A stretch of DNA of 64,000 bases, from assembly GCA_963921825.1 (NCBI GenBank), contig OY997590.1, forward strand, positions 62,052,012 through 62,116,011, in the 5' to 3' direction. The notes under the pieces are model-generated. The model was not told the DNA's origin. It made no database searches and worked only from the letters and a program-made list of their open reading frames with translations. Shown one piece after another: positions 51,962 through 62,502 of this stretch (position 1 is the first letter of the stretch; each line of letters starts with the position of its first letter). The position numbers were made by a program, and so were the translations under genes. Source of the stretch: Erodium maritimum (taxonomy: Eukaryota; Streptophyta; Magnoliopsida; Geraniales; Geraniaceae).

Positions 51962-54571
51962 ATGGAAGGACAAGCATCTGTACTGGGAGCTCCTCTCTCA
52001 GTCCAGGAACAAAGTGGTTTTAACCCTGCTCCTCAAGCTCATTGGCAAGCTAAAAAAGGCATCAAAAGAAAAGGAAGGATTTTGAGACAACTCTCTGTTT
52101 CATCTTCGGATAGAACTCAACAATACTCACCTGGAGGTCGGACCAAATGGCTAGATGGCCAGAAAATGTATTATGACAAGTACTTCCAACCGATTGGCTC
52201 AGATACAGATCAAACACCTGTGTTTGATGAGGGTGGAAGATCATTCCAAGGAAGAAATGGGAATACTGTTCACTCTGTTTACTCTCAAAACCCTCATCCA
52301 AGAAGACTTGGGTCTGTGGTGGTTTCAGCCCAACATGGTCTGCATCAATTACCTACAACGAAAAATTCATCTTCCCTTGGCTATCCCCCTCTTGGTTTTG
52401 AATCTGTTAAGCTTGGAGTTGACTTGAGGAAAAGATCCATTGGGACAAACAATCACTCAGTACCTCACAAACCCTATGCAATCTTCATTTGCAATATCCC
52501 TCCTAGAGTTAATGCTCTTTGGCTTGAAAATCTTTATGGAAAAGCCTCTGGCTTTAAAAAGGCATTAGTCTCTGTGAAGCCAAATGCAAAAGGAAACTGG
52601 TATGGTTTTAGCTACTTCCATTCTGATGCTGATAGACAATTGGCAATTTCAGAGTTCAATGGAAGGTTGGTGGATGGATACAAGCTTTTTGTAACTAAGG
52701 CTTGGGACAAAAAACATGTTCAGCCTTCAGTTCCAATCCATTACAATCTCTCATATGATGATTTCATTCACAAAGGATCATTGGTCAACAAGAATGAAGC
52801 TTTCTTGGCAAAAGCTCATCTAGCTATCTCTCACATAAATCTCAGTGTAGAAAATATTGAGAAAGAATTTGCTTATCACCAAGAAGCAGCTGAGATCCAA
52901 TTAAAGTCCTTGGGGAACAGAGTTGTGCTTATTCATTGCACTAATGACTCCTTTGATAGACAACTGAGGTCTGATGGAGGTTTATGGTTTAAGGATTGGG
53001 TAACCTTCCTTCCTGGGTTTGAGAAATTGTGCTTCAAAGGGGGAATGTTTAGGTGGGTAGCTATTTATGGGATTCCATTTCAAGGTTGGTGTGAAGAAAC
53101 TTTCCAAGCTTCTGTTGCAGACCATGGAGTGTTTATCTATTCCCATCCAAATACAGCAAGAGGAACTCATATTGATGTTGCTTATGTTCTGGTTCACTCC
53201 TTCAGTCTTGACAGCTTCTCTGATCAGGTCTCAATTACTATTGGAAGAAAAGAATTTAAAGTTTGGGCACATTCTATTGATTCAACTGCCCTCCCATCCT
53301 TCCCTCTGCCCACTGAATCCTCCTCAAGTGAATCCTCACATGAGACTCAAAGAACATTAGCAGTTAGGGATCAAAGAGCTGAGGACATAACTACTTCTCC
53401 TTCTGAAGTTCTTGGGACTGTTGGTTCTGATGATCCCCCAACCGGTCCTCTACAGGAAAATTCCCTTCCTGTCTCTCCTCCATTATTGCCTACCACAGTA
53501 CTATTTGAAAAGGAGGACTTAGTTGCTGAAAAGGGTGCATTAGTTGCTGGTTTGGATCAAACACTCTTATTGCCCTCTCAGAATTGTCTACCTACCTCGG
53601 ACCTTAATTGCTCAATAAATTCTGATCATTTGGTGGTTCCTGATACATTGGAAGGATATAATCATTCTGGCTCTAATCCAAGAAGTTTTGAAGCAAACTT
53701 GATTGCTACAGTTCCAATTCAGCTGACCATCCCCTCTGAAATTCAAAATTCTGAAGTACCTCCTCAGTTGGCGCCTATTATGCAGGCATCCTTAGCTGTT
53801 CCCAACATTAGCACTGCCCTCAAAATTGCAAATCCTCTATCAGAACTGGCAGATCCTTTGGATAAAGTCTTTACACCAAGGGTTATTCATACTAATGTGA
53901 CTATTATAAACCAAGAGATGACATCTTCTGAGGAGCATTTATTGAGAGGAAAAGCACATTCTAGTCCCTTACTATCAGCTGATATTCCAAAGATACTTCC
54001 ATTAAATGAGCCTGACACTTCAAGGAATATTGGTCACTCTCCCTCCTCTCTAGGGCTGGACTGCATTCTCAGCAAAGAAATCATTTTCTCTCCTCCAACC
54101 TTGCTACATGAAGATGACCTATGTGATCAATTGCTTCTTCAGTCCCAAGTCAATGAAGTCTCAGATTTATTAGGATTCAATGCAGAAAATCACTCTCCAA
54201 AAATCATTCTCAAACCAAAAAAGAAAAAGAAAAGTGGCAGGCCTTGCAGCTCCAAAACTCCTCATGCCTATACCACAAGGTCCAAACTGAAAGAAGCTGA
54301 GGTAGCCTACAACTCTGAATCACAATCAGTTCCTCCTGTGGATCTAGCTATTTCTACTACTGGCTCTCTCAAACATGAACTTGCAAAGAAAGCTTGGAAT
54401 TTTGGGAAAGCAATTGGTTTAAAGGCAAAAGTGGCTGACCAGATCATCATTCAACAACTGGAAGACTTGGATGATTTTAAAAACCATTCAGTTGATCTGG
54501 ATGAAGGCTCAGAAGATGATTTCTTAGACCTGGACAAAGACTCTGATATTGAAGCTCTGGTGGATCCCTAA
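51962..54571 (+). CDS. LINE B ORF1, RRM RNA-binding protein, 869 aa
   Basis: The open frame is intact from ATG to TAA, ending 30 bp before ORF2. Residues about 171-247 form an RNA recognition motif, with an RNP2-like IFICNI (174-179) and RNP1-like GNWYGFSYF (211-219). Residues about 310-440 resemble the DUF4283-type core of plant LINE ORF1 (NRVVLIHCTNDSFD, MFRWVAIYGIPFQGW). The long Ser/Pro/Leu-rich linker (about 445-745) looks disordered. A basic cluster KPKKKKKSGRP (about 752-762) could be a nuclear localisation signal. The acidic tail ends DLDKDSDIEALVDP. No CCHC knuckle is present. In L1-type elements ORF1 coats the element RNA; that role is assumed here from family knowledge. Confidence 0.85.
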   Translation: MEGQASVLGAPLSVQEQSGFNPAPQAHWQAKKGIKRKGRILRQLSVSSSDRTQQYSPGGRTKWLDGQKMYYDKYFQPIGSDTDQTPVFDEGGRSFQGRNGNTVHSVYSQNPHPRRLGSVVVSAQHGLHQLPTTKNSSSLGYPPLGFESVKLGVDLRKRSIGTNNHSVPHKPYAIFICNIPPRVNALWLENLYGKASGFKKALVSVKPNAKGNWYGFSYFHSDADRQLAISEFNGRLVDGYKLFVTKAWDKKHVQPSVPIHYNLSYDDFIHKGSLVNKNEAFLAKAHLAISHINLSVENIEKEFAYHQEAAEIQLKSLGNRVVLIHCTNDSFDRQLRSDGGLWFKDWVTFLPGFEKLCFKGGMFRWVAIYGIPFQGWCEETFQASVADHGVFIYSHPNTARGTHIDVAYVLVHSFSLDSFSDQVSITIGRKEFKVWAHSIDSTALPSFPLPTESSSSESSHETQRTLAVRDQRAEDITTSPSEVLGTVGSDDPPTGPLQENSLPVSPPLLPTTVLFEKEDLVAEKGALVAGLDQTLLLPSQNCLPTSDLNCSINSDHLVVPDTLEGYNHSGSNPRSFEANLIATVPIQLTIPSEIQNSEVPPQLAPIMQASLAVPNISTALKIANPLSELADPLDKVFTPRVIHTNVTIINQEMTSSEEHLLRGKAHSSPLLSADIPKILPLNEPDTSRNIGHSPSSLGLDCILSKEIIFSPPTLLHEDDLCDQLLLQSQVNEVSDLLGFNAENHSPKIILKPKKKKKSGRPCSSKTPHAYTTRSKLKEAEVAYNSESQSVPPVDLAISTTGSLKHELAKKAWNFGKAIGLKAKVADQIIIQQLEDLDDFKNHSVDLDEGSEDDFLDLDKDSDIEALVDP

Positions 54572-54601
54572 ACCACCAAACCCTCTCACCTCTAATCTAG
54601 T

Positions 54602-55746
54602 ATGAAATTCCTCACATGGAATGTGAGGGGGATCTCTTCTCATCAAAAGAAGAGAAGTTTCAGTCTCCTAATATCCAAACAAGCTCCATCCTTTTTTTAT
54701 GCTACAAGAATCAAAGCTGAATGTTATTCCCTGGAATTTTCTAAGACAATGTGGACTCTCAAGAGGGTGGGATATGGACAATATTGATGTTGTTGATAAT
54801 GCAGGTGGAATTATTACTTTCTGGAAGCCAAAGGATTTTGCTCTCAATTATACAATCAAAGAACCAGGTGCTCTTCTTTGGTATGGATCAGAAACAACTA
54901 CAAATAGGCCTTGCTGCTTCATCAATATTTATGCCTCAAGCACAACTGCAACAAGAAAGGCCTTATGGCTAAAATTGCAAGACTATTTATCTAAATTGGC
55001 TCCAAGCACACTAGTTTTATTGGGTGGAGATTTTAATGCTATCACAGCTTTAGAAGAGAGGGCAAGTCAAAGAGGAGGCCCTGATATGCAGCTACTGCAA
55101 GATTTTATCCATAATATGGGACTTATCAATCTTCCTCTCAAGGGAGGCAAATACACATGGTTTGGAAATCAATCCAAAGGATCCAGAATAGACAGGTTCC
55201 TAGTCTCACAAGAATTACTTGATACTTTTAATTCTTTAACACAAGCATGCCTACCAAGAACCATCTCTGATCATAGGCCAATTATTCTATATGATGATTA
55301 AATCAATTGGGGACCAAGGCCTTTCAAATTTTTGAATATATGGACTGAAGACAACAGATTCCTCCCAGCAGTTCAATCCTTTTGGGACTCCTATACAGTA
55401 TCAGGACAAGCATATTATGTTCTTTGGATGAAATTAAAATTACTCAAAGCTGACCTGAAAAAGTGGAATTCTCAGACTTTTGGCTACTTGGAAAATCACA
55501 TTGCCACTCTCACAAAAGCAGTGGATGATCTGGATATTATCAGTGAAGTCAGGACACTTACTCCTTCTGAATGTGCTGCTAGAGGAGCCTTCAAAGCATC
55601 ATTGATACAAAAATTCAAAGCTCTGTCCAAATTATGGAGCCAAAAAGCAAGAAAAAAATGGATTGATGAGGGGGACAAAGGATCCAAATTGTTTCATAGG
55701 CTTGCTAATTTCAGGGCTTCTTCCAATAGGATCTCAATCATTTGGG
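54602..55746 (+). pseudogene. LINE B ORF2, endonuclease and start of reverse transcriptase region
   Basis: It begins MKFLTWNVRGISSHQKKRS, the usual L1 endonuclease start. The frame shifts at a T7 tract (54692-54698) and continues as LQESKLNVIPWNF. Endonuclease landmarks GGDFNAI, SRIDRFLVS and SDHRPI are intact. A stop at 55299-55301 replaces what is likely a Lys codon (AAA to TAA) before INWGPRPFKFLNIW. The region just before reverse transcriptase follows (KWIDEGDKGSKLFHRLAN) and is cut by the copia LTR at 55747. These are probably the only disabling mutations in the visible part. Confidence 0.88.
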
Positions 55747-57433
55747 TGTTGGGTCTCGAGGTAGGGTTGGAGATGAACCAACTCGCAGCGGAAAATCAAT
55801 GAAAACCAAGAGACGATTAAAACCATGAAACAACTAACAAAGAATGGATTCACAAGAGAAAAATTCAGCACTAGTTCTTACCAAAACAAGAACACCGGTT
55901 AACGAATGATTGGCTTGAGTCTCCAAGACGCCTACGTATCCACATGGGAATCAAAGCCACGTAGTTCTTCTCTTTGAGGACTCAAGAACACAAACATGGA
56001 GGTGGAAACTAGCCAAACCCGAAATGGCCATGGAAGAGGGAGAGAAAATGTGTTTCCTATTCTTGTCTTGTGTTTGTTATGTTGAAAAAAGATGAATTAA
56101 GCATAACAAAACCCATACTTGTCCAACTAAAGGCATGGGACAAGTATGGTGTCAAGTAAGGAGTAAATAGGACAAGTATGGCAAGACAAGATTGGGTTAG
56201 GTGGTGAATCACCAACACCTTAATCCTTGTCTTGCTTACTTAGTACTAATTAATCAAGACTTGATTAATTAGTTCCATGGGCCTTGGTTGCATGGGCCTT
56301 TCATGGGCCTCTTGGAACATGGCCCGTGGCCATTTCTAACGAGGTCCCGTGATTCGCTCATCGCCTCCAAGCCTTCCATACCGGAAATGTCCAACATTAT
56401 CCGACGCGATCAATCCCAAGACTGCAAGCCTTGTCTTGATCTGTAAAGCCCTATTCACTTACGGGCACATGACCCAAAACCCAGTTTTGGTCATGTCCCG
56501 AGACAACTCCCTTTTGGCCATTCTCCATAAATGTGTCAATGAGTTTCATCCTCCGGTGTGACCCTTAGGTTTATGAATGTCAATAGTTCAACGTAAAATC
56601 CCATTTTACTTGATCCTATTTAAGTGGCAACTAACGAGACTTTAGTATTGCCTGACACTACATAACGAATCGACCCTGTCGATTCTAACCTTTCCGTCGT
56701 CCCTGTCATTATCCTTTTATCTCCGATATCCTGATTGAGATAAGGCATAGAGCCGTCATCCTTATTATTCTCCATCACCGTTCCTTGATATTTGAGATGA
56801 CTGAAGATATGATACCCAGTATCATGTGCATGGCCATGCTATTCTTCCAGTCACTCTCGATCAAGTGGCCGAGAACCGATATCTTTCCCATACCTTAGTA
56901 TGAGGGATAAATCCCTTAGCCGTCTTTCGTGTCACTCATGTAGCCCGTCCCCAAGCCAATCCTGCCCGTTATGGAAGCCCTGTTACGGACAACGTTAGGC
57001 TCAGGTCAAACTCAGTTGTTGACTACATAGCGATCACAAAGACTCCTTGGTCTAAGGATACATGACAAGCTACAACACTGAATATGTTCATGACTTAATC
57101 TATGGCACATATTCAGGGCGGGTCGTCCAATATCATGTCCCACATGATATCTATGATCAGACTCCGGAATCCCATTCCAATGACTAACAGAACGTAAGCC
57201 ATAAAGAGCCATCTTTCATACTAGTCGCTTCTAGTGAAGCTTTGTTGACTAGCGACCCATCGAGTGTGATCTATCTCGATCTATGGTTCTATTCGCATGG
57301 TGGGCATAGATCAGAGCACACATCGATATATTACCCCAACACATAAGTAATATAAAGCCGCTTTAATTTTATTGCTAACGATGATATATACATTTGGACA
57401 TTTAGGATTGAACTACGGGCACTAAGACTAACA
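55747..57433 (-). repeat. copia 3' LTR of minus copy, 1,687 bp
   Basis: It is bounded by TGTTGGGTCTCGAGG (left, element end) and ...ACTAAGACTAACA (right, element-side start). Over the 1,498 bp that can be compared with the 5' LTR, I count 12 substitutions. Confidence 0.95.
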
Positions 57434-57452
57434 ATCTCCCACTTGCCCTAGT
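57434..57452 (-). other. polypurine tract of minus copia copy
   Basis: The inverse of GGGCAAGTGGGAGAT lies directly beside the LTR, as in the plus copy. Confidence 0.85.
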
Positions 57453-57476
57453 TCCAATCTAAACTCCAATATGTCC

Positions 57477-57900
57477 CCATCGACTTTACATGTCTAACAT
57501 GTTCAGGCAGTGACACTGCCTTAGTCAAAGGGTTGGCTATGTTATCATCTGTTGCAATATCGGTTATCTTCACTTCACCTCAGTTCAGTATTTATCTGAT
57601 GAGGTGGATACGCCGCAGTACATGTTTGGATTTGTTATGCGATCTAGGCTTTTAGCTTGCGCAATGACCCTTGTGTTGTCGCAAAATGGATTCACCGGAC
57701 TGGATGGGTTTTTAATTACACCCAGCCCTGCCATGAATTTCCAAATCCACATAGCCTCCTTAGCTGCCTCTGCAGCATCCATGTACTTGGCCTCTGTCGT
57801 AGATTCGGCAATGGTATCTTGCTTTACGCTTTCCCAGCTAAAGCTCTGTCATTCATCGTAAACACATATCCTGATTGACTTCTAAAGTCATCTGGATTTG
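57477..57900 (-). pseudogene. copia RNase H remnant, minus copy
   Basis: The frame 57585-57782 reads AAEAAKEAMWIWKFMAGLG, CDNTRVIAQAKS and NPNMYCGVS, colinear with 4206-4388 of the plus copy. The YTDASFQ part is missing here as well. Confidence 0.8.
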
Positions 57901-58047
57901 TCTTGGAAAACTAGCGTCTACTCATCCTTCGACGACTAGTTCAGCATCATCTTTCCCCCGGGTTAGAATGATGTCTACTGGTACAACATAAGGCTTACGA
58001 GACGTCTGGTCTCATACATGTCATGGCATATATGATCGATCCTGCCC

Positions 58048-59001
58048 CTAGGCGCATAGGATTCTCATCATCCTTTTCAGCTCATCAGGTGTCTTAGGAC
58101 ACTGAGTCTTGCTGAGATGAATGCCATGACTAGTGGGTAAGAGTCCTTTCTTTGAATCGAGCATTAAGAACCTACTCAATGCCTTGTTCACATAGGTTCC
58201 CTGGCTTAAATCCAAGACCCTCTTGGTGCGATCTCTACATATCTTAATCCTTAAGATATAAGAAGCATCGCCTAAGTCCTTTATTGAAAAACACTTCCTC
58301 AACCAAGCTTTAGTCTCGTGCTAGGTTGGGATGTCGTTTTCAATGAGAACCAGAAAAGTAATCTTGCTCCCACTAGCCTTCTTATAAACGCAAGATTCAT
58401 CCTCGCTCTTGATTAAGCCAAATCCAATTACAGCTTCATCAAAACGAAGGATCCAACTCCGAGAAGTTCGTTTCAATCCATAAATGGATTTCAACAACTT
58501 ATAAATCTTTCCTTTATTCTTCGGATCGTCAAAACCTTTGGGCCGAGACATACAAACGTACTCAGTCAAATTTCCATTTAGGAAAGCGGTTTTGACATCC
58601 ACTTGTCATATCTCGTAATTATGATACGCAGTTATGTCAAGAAGAATTTGGATCGATTTTGACCATAGCCACTAAGGAGAAGGTTTCCTCATAGTCAATC
58701 CATGCCTATAACCTTTCGCCACCAGTTGAGCTTTGTAGGTCAGAGGTTTGCCGTCCATGTCCATCTTCACCTTGAAGATCCATTTGCATCCGATGGTCCT
58801 TACACCATTGATGGGATCAACCGGTTCCCAGACTCGGTTGTCCGACATGGATTGCATTTCCTCCCTCATGGCTCCCAGCCATAACTCGGAGTCGGGCCCA
58901 TCCACGGCTTCTTGAAAGGTGGCTGGATCATCGTGATCCATCATGACTTCATTGTCACCTCCGGATACCATATCTTGGAGGTGGAAGATTGACCCTTTCA
59001 A
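58048..59001 (-). pseudogene. copia reverse transcriptase remnant, minus copy, YVDD box deleted
   Basis: WLGAMREEMQSM, GCKWIFKVKMDM and LVAKGYRHG (58672-59001) are followed by VDVKTAFLNGNL, SIYGLKRTSRSW and FLVLIENDIPT then a stop (58321-58602), and KDLGDASYILRIK and SQGTYVNKAL (58048-58302). The FLVLIENDIPT junction is identical to the plus copy. Some breaks are private to this copy (a frameshift after KGYRHG and a stop after DIPT). Confidence 0.9.
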
Positions 59002-59077
59002 ATTGCCTTGGACCTTCCGGAATTGGTTCTCACTCTACGACAATCTCTGGCTCCTTTCTACTGGGTTGTCAATTGGT

Positions 59078-60397
59078 TTAGACAGATCTGTACCATCCTG
59101 AATTTCTTCGAGATGCACAGTCCTCCCAATGACGTCTTTGGAAACAAAACTTCTTTTCCATAAAGACCCCACCCCAAGCGACGAACACCATGTTCTCACT
59201 GGGATTGTAGAAATAGTATCCCCTTGTTGCTTTGGGATACCACACGAAGGTGCATATCTCAGATCTTGGTTCGAGCTTAGTCGAAACCAAATGTTTCACA
59301 TAAGCCTCGCAACCACAAATCTTTAGGAAGGACAAAGCGGGCATCATCCCGTACCATTTTTTAAAATGGTGTCCCTTCCACACCATTCGTCGAAGCCCGA
59401 TTCACTATGAATGCGGTCGTCTCTAGAGCAAAACCCCTAAAAGAGATTGGGAGATCAGTCCAACTAATCATGGAACAGACCATTGTCTAACAATGTCCGA
59501 TTTCTCCGTTTGGCTACACCTTTCAACTACAGTGACCTAGGAGGAGTCCATTCCAAAAGGATCCCATTCTCTTTTAGATGATCTAATAACTCTGTGGTCA
59601 AGTATTTTCCACCTCGATCCAATCGAAGTGCCTTAATACCTTTGTCGAGCTGGTTTTCTACTTTAGTCTTAAACTCTTTGAATTTATCAAAAGCTTCAGA
59701 CTTATGTCTCACCGAATAGACATAACCATATTTACTGTAATCATCAGTAAATGTGATAAAGTAGCTAAAACCCCTCCTGGCAAGTGAACTTATTGGTCTA
59801 CACACATTCGAGTGTATCAGCCCCAATAATTCACCCACCCTTTCATCGCGATCGATAAAAGGGCACTTTAGTCATTTTTCCCATCAAACAAACCTTGCAC
59901 CTATCGATCGAATGGAATTCGAATGAACTTGAAAGTCTGCACTTCTGAAGTGCTGATAGGTGCTTTTTGTTTATGCGACCTAAATGACAGTGCCTTAACA
60001 GAGTTAGGTTTAAATCGTTGGATTTAGACTTCTTGGTATTAACGGAATAAATAGAACTTGAGGCATTGTTACCCATATCTAATATGTACAATCCTCCAAC
60101 CAAGTCAGTACTGGTATAAAACATGTCATTGCATAGAACATTGAAAACTCCATTTCCAATATTAACATTATATCCTTCCTTGTCAAACACGGATACAGAT
60201 ATAATATTCCTACTAAAAGTAGGTATGCAATATACATTGTACAGTACTAAGACAAGGCCTCTTGGCAAAACAAGACTCATGGATCCTACAGTAGTTGCCA
60301 CAACTCTGAGGTCCACTTCGTGCTTTCCAAACCTCTCCTACTTTCAGTCACCATATATAAGTGCATGTGTGAGATTCAGTCCTGGTATCTAATACCC
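59078..60397 (-). pseudogene. copia protease/integrase remnant, minus copy
   Basis: The protease reads VLDTR where DTG is expected, followed by ESHTCT. The HHCC box and integrase core follow at 60316-59527. The first catalytic residue is N (IHSNVCRP), the second D is kept (LRLDRGGKYL), and the third is K (GVAKRRNRTL) after a stop shared with the plus copy. One private frameshift lies near 59840. The integrase carboxyl part is at 59078-59386. Confidence 0.88.
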
Positions 60398-60429
60398 GTG
60401 AATCTTTGGAAGTAGAGAGATGTAGCTCT

Positions 60430-60660
60430 ATAGAGTTAATACCGGATGAAGGCACGGTCCCACCGCCCTTCCTTAGATCATCCAGGTTTCCTGATGAAGA
60501 CGCAGTCCTACTGTCCTTCTTCAGATCATCCAGGCTATTTGATAAAGGCGCAGTCCCACTGCCCTTCTTCAGATCAGCCGTGAACTTCCTGTAATCCCGG
60601 TTCCAATGACCAGGCTATTGGCAGTAGAAGCAGACATTCTTAGGTGTCTCATCTTTCCTG
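60430..60660 (-). pseudogene. gag zinc-knuckle remnant and triple repeat, minus copy
   Basis: The sequence reads CFYCQ, stop, PGHWNRDY, followed by three copies of the DDLKKG unit as in the plus copy. Here the first Cys is kept, the second Q codon is a stop, and the last Cys is Tyr, a change shared with the plus copy. Confidence 0.7.
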
Positions 60661-60711
60661 CCAAGTGCGCATGGGCCCCGCCCTTGCCACTTCTAATTCC
60701 CTTGTTGACCA

Positions 60712-60945
60712 TCAGAATATCCTTGGATCCCAGATCCCTGAGATATTCTTCTCAGCAGTTAATGACACTTCATGTAACTCTGATATGGTCTTAGAGACAG
60801 CCTTGTCAAGGACATATTCTTTGCGTTCAGACTTGAGGACTATCCTCAAAATTCTGTACCAGTCCAAATAGTTTGTCCCATTTAGCTTGACCCTGTCAAG
60901 AATGGTTTTTAATGACAAACTATTAATGTTCGCTGAATTTGCCAT
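60712..60945 (-). pseudogene. copia gag fragment, minus copy
   Basis: The 77-codon frame is identical to that at 1028-1261 except for its last residue. Both are truncated after WDPRI. This conservation is the highest of any coding part of the two copies. Confidence 0.85.
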
Positions 60946-62489
60946 TTGATCTACAACAGATAAAATTCAATCAGTAAACTGAATAAATTTTATGAAGATC
61001 AAGCTTAAACACCAACAATCGATTCTAAACCTTTAGAATCTGAAACCAAGATCCTTGATTCACTCGATTAAGCTGAACTAATGCTCACCACTTAATAGAG
61101 CTATGTAGGTAGGACTCCATCCAATCACATCCAATGTGACTCTTGGCTAGGGTATGTACATATGTACACGACTTACCCTATCTGTTACCCTAGCTCAACC
61201 TCAGGCTGAGAATCGTAGTCGGGTCCACCAATTTTCAACTATGGCCCGTCACTATGTAGGTGCTCCGCTAATGCGCACGACACCCACATATGTCGTCCAA
61301 ACCTACTACCCCGCTTCCCCATGGATGCTCCGCTAATGCGCACGATACCCATAGGACGGGGAGGTAGTAAGGTGTTGATGATTGGGAGGTATCGGACATG
61401 ACCCGCTTTTACTTGTCCAGTTGTGTTCAAAACTTTGGCACATCCTAGATGCGATGAGCACATCAACTACATTCCAAATGCAATGATGCCTCAAATTACA
61501 TCCAATGTAATTCTTCCTTTGAACCCGTCAACTACATCCAATGCAATGACGGTTCTAAGGGTTCACACACAAGGATTAAAATTCCAATTTTATCTTTGCA
61601 TGTGAGGTGATATGCTCGGTAAATAAAGTTAAGCATGCAATTCTAAAACACATAGAATTAATCATGCATAAACTAAACCAAGCATAAAGCGATAAATATG
61701 CACATAATAGCCCCCTAAACTAACTCCCACTAGCTTCTTGAGCTCCATCGACTCCAAGCCGATGCCAACACCCGAAAAGCCACCAAATGACCTTTTCGCC
61801 CTTTCTTCATCTTGAGTAAAAAATTACAATTTAATACACGACTCGCAGGTCGGGAATAAATAAATATTACAAACAAGTGGTTCGACGACCACACCTTGAA
61901 AGAATAATTACATGCTAACACTAACGACTCGCAAGCCGTGAAAAGCGATAAATAATTAAATTGAGCTCGGGGCTATTATGTACACCATGCCAACATCACA
62001 TCACACATCGTGTTATCAAACAAGCATGTTATAAAACATCATGTGATTTTCCGGTTTTAATTAATAGCCAAGTTTCGAAAATTTTTGATGCTCGGTTTAT
62101 CGAAATCGTTCAAAAATGAAACTTTTGAACATTTGATCTTCGAGTTCGTCATGACGGTTCCAAACTCGTCATAACTAACAAAACAGTTTAGCCTTGGCAT
62201 ATCAACCATCCAATGGTCATGCTTGGCCTAGCTCCGTCCAACGGAGCCCCGTTCGGTCCCGGTTTCGGCTCCCCGAGAGTCCCGCTCCCGAGACCCGAAA
62301 AATAAAAAAAAAATTCAAAATTTCCAGATTTGAAATAATTTTCAAAAATTCATTTTACATGCATTAAATCCATAAACAATAATTTAAAACATGTTATCAA
62401 TCAATTTAGCAAAACAACATGCCAAAAACGAAACTTTCAAGCAAAACCGAAACTTTGAACACCGTCTTGTGAATCCCGAAGGTAGCACG
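60946..62489 (-). other. copia leader, minus copy
   Basis: About 1.5 kb of untranslated leader lies between the primer binding site and gag, long for a copia element. It includes a doubled block with GCTCCGCTAATGCGCACGA (near 61260 and 61325), also present in the plus copy (near 635 and 690). No gene is supported. Confidence 0.75.
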
Positions 62490-62501
62490 GCTCTGATACC
62501 A
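62490..62501 (-). other. primer binding site (initiator Met tRNA)
   Basis: On the minus strand it reads TGGTATCAGAGC, one base after the LTR end. It is complementary to the 3' end of plant initiator methionine tRNA, the usual copia primer. Confidence 0.93.
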
Positions 62502-62502
62502 C

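Larger units (their letters stand above)
51657..55746 (+). mobile_element. LINE B: L1-type LINE with RRM-containing ORF1
   Basis: The 5' UTR (51657-51961) is followed by a complete ORF1 and the first part of ORF2. It is cut at 55746 by the minus-strand copia element, and the rest is off the window to the right. An RRM rather than a CCHC knuckle in ORF1 recalls the BNR LINE clade described from beet. Only two disabling changes are visible in ORF2, so it is much younger than LINE C. Confidence 0.85.
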
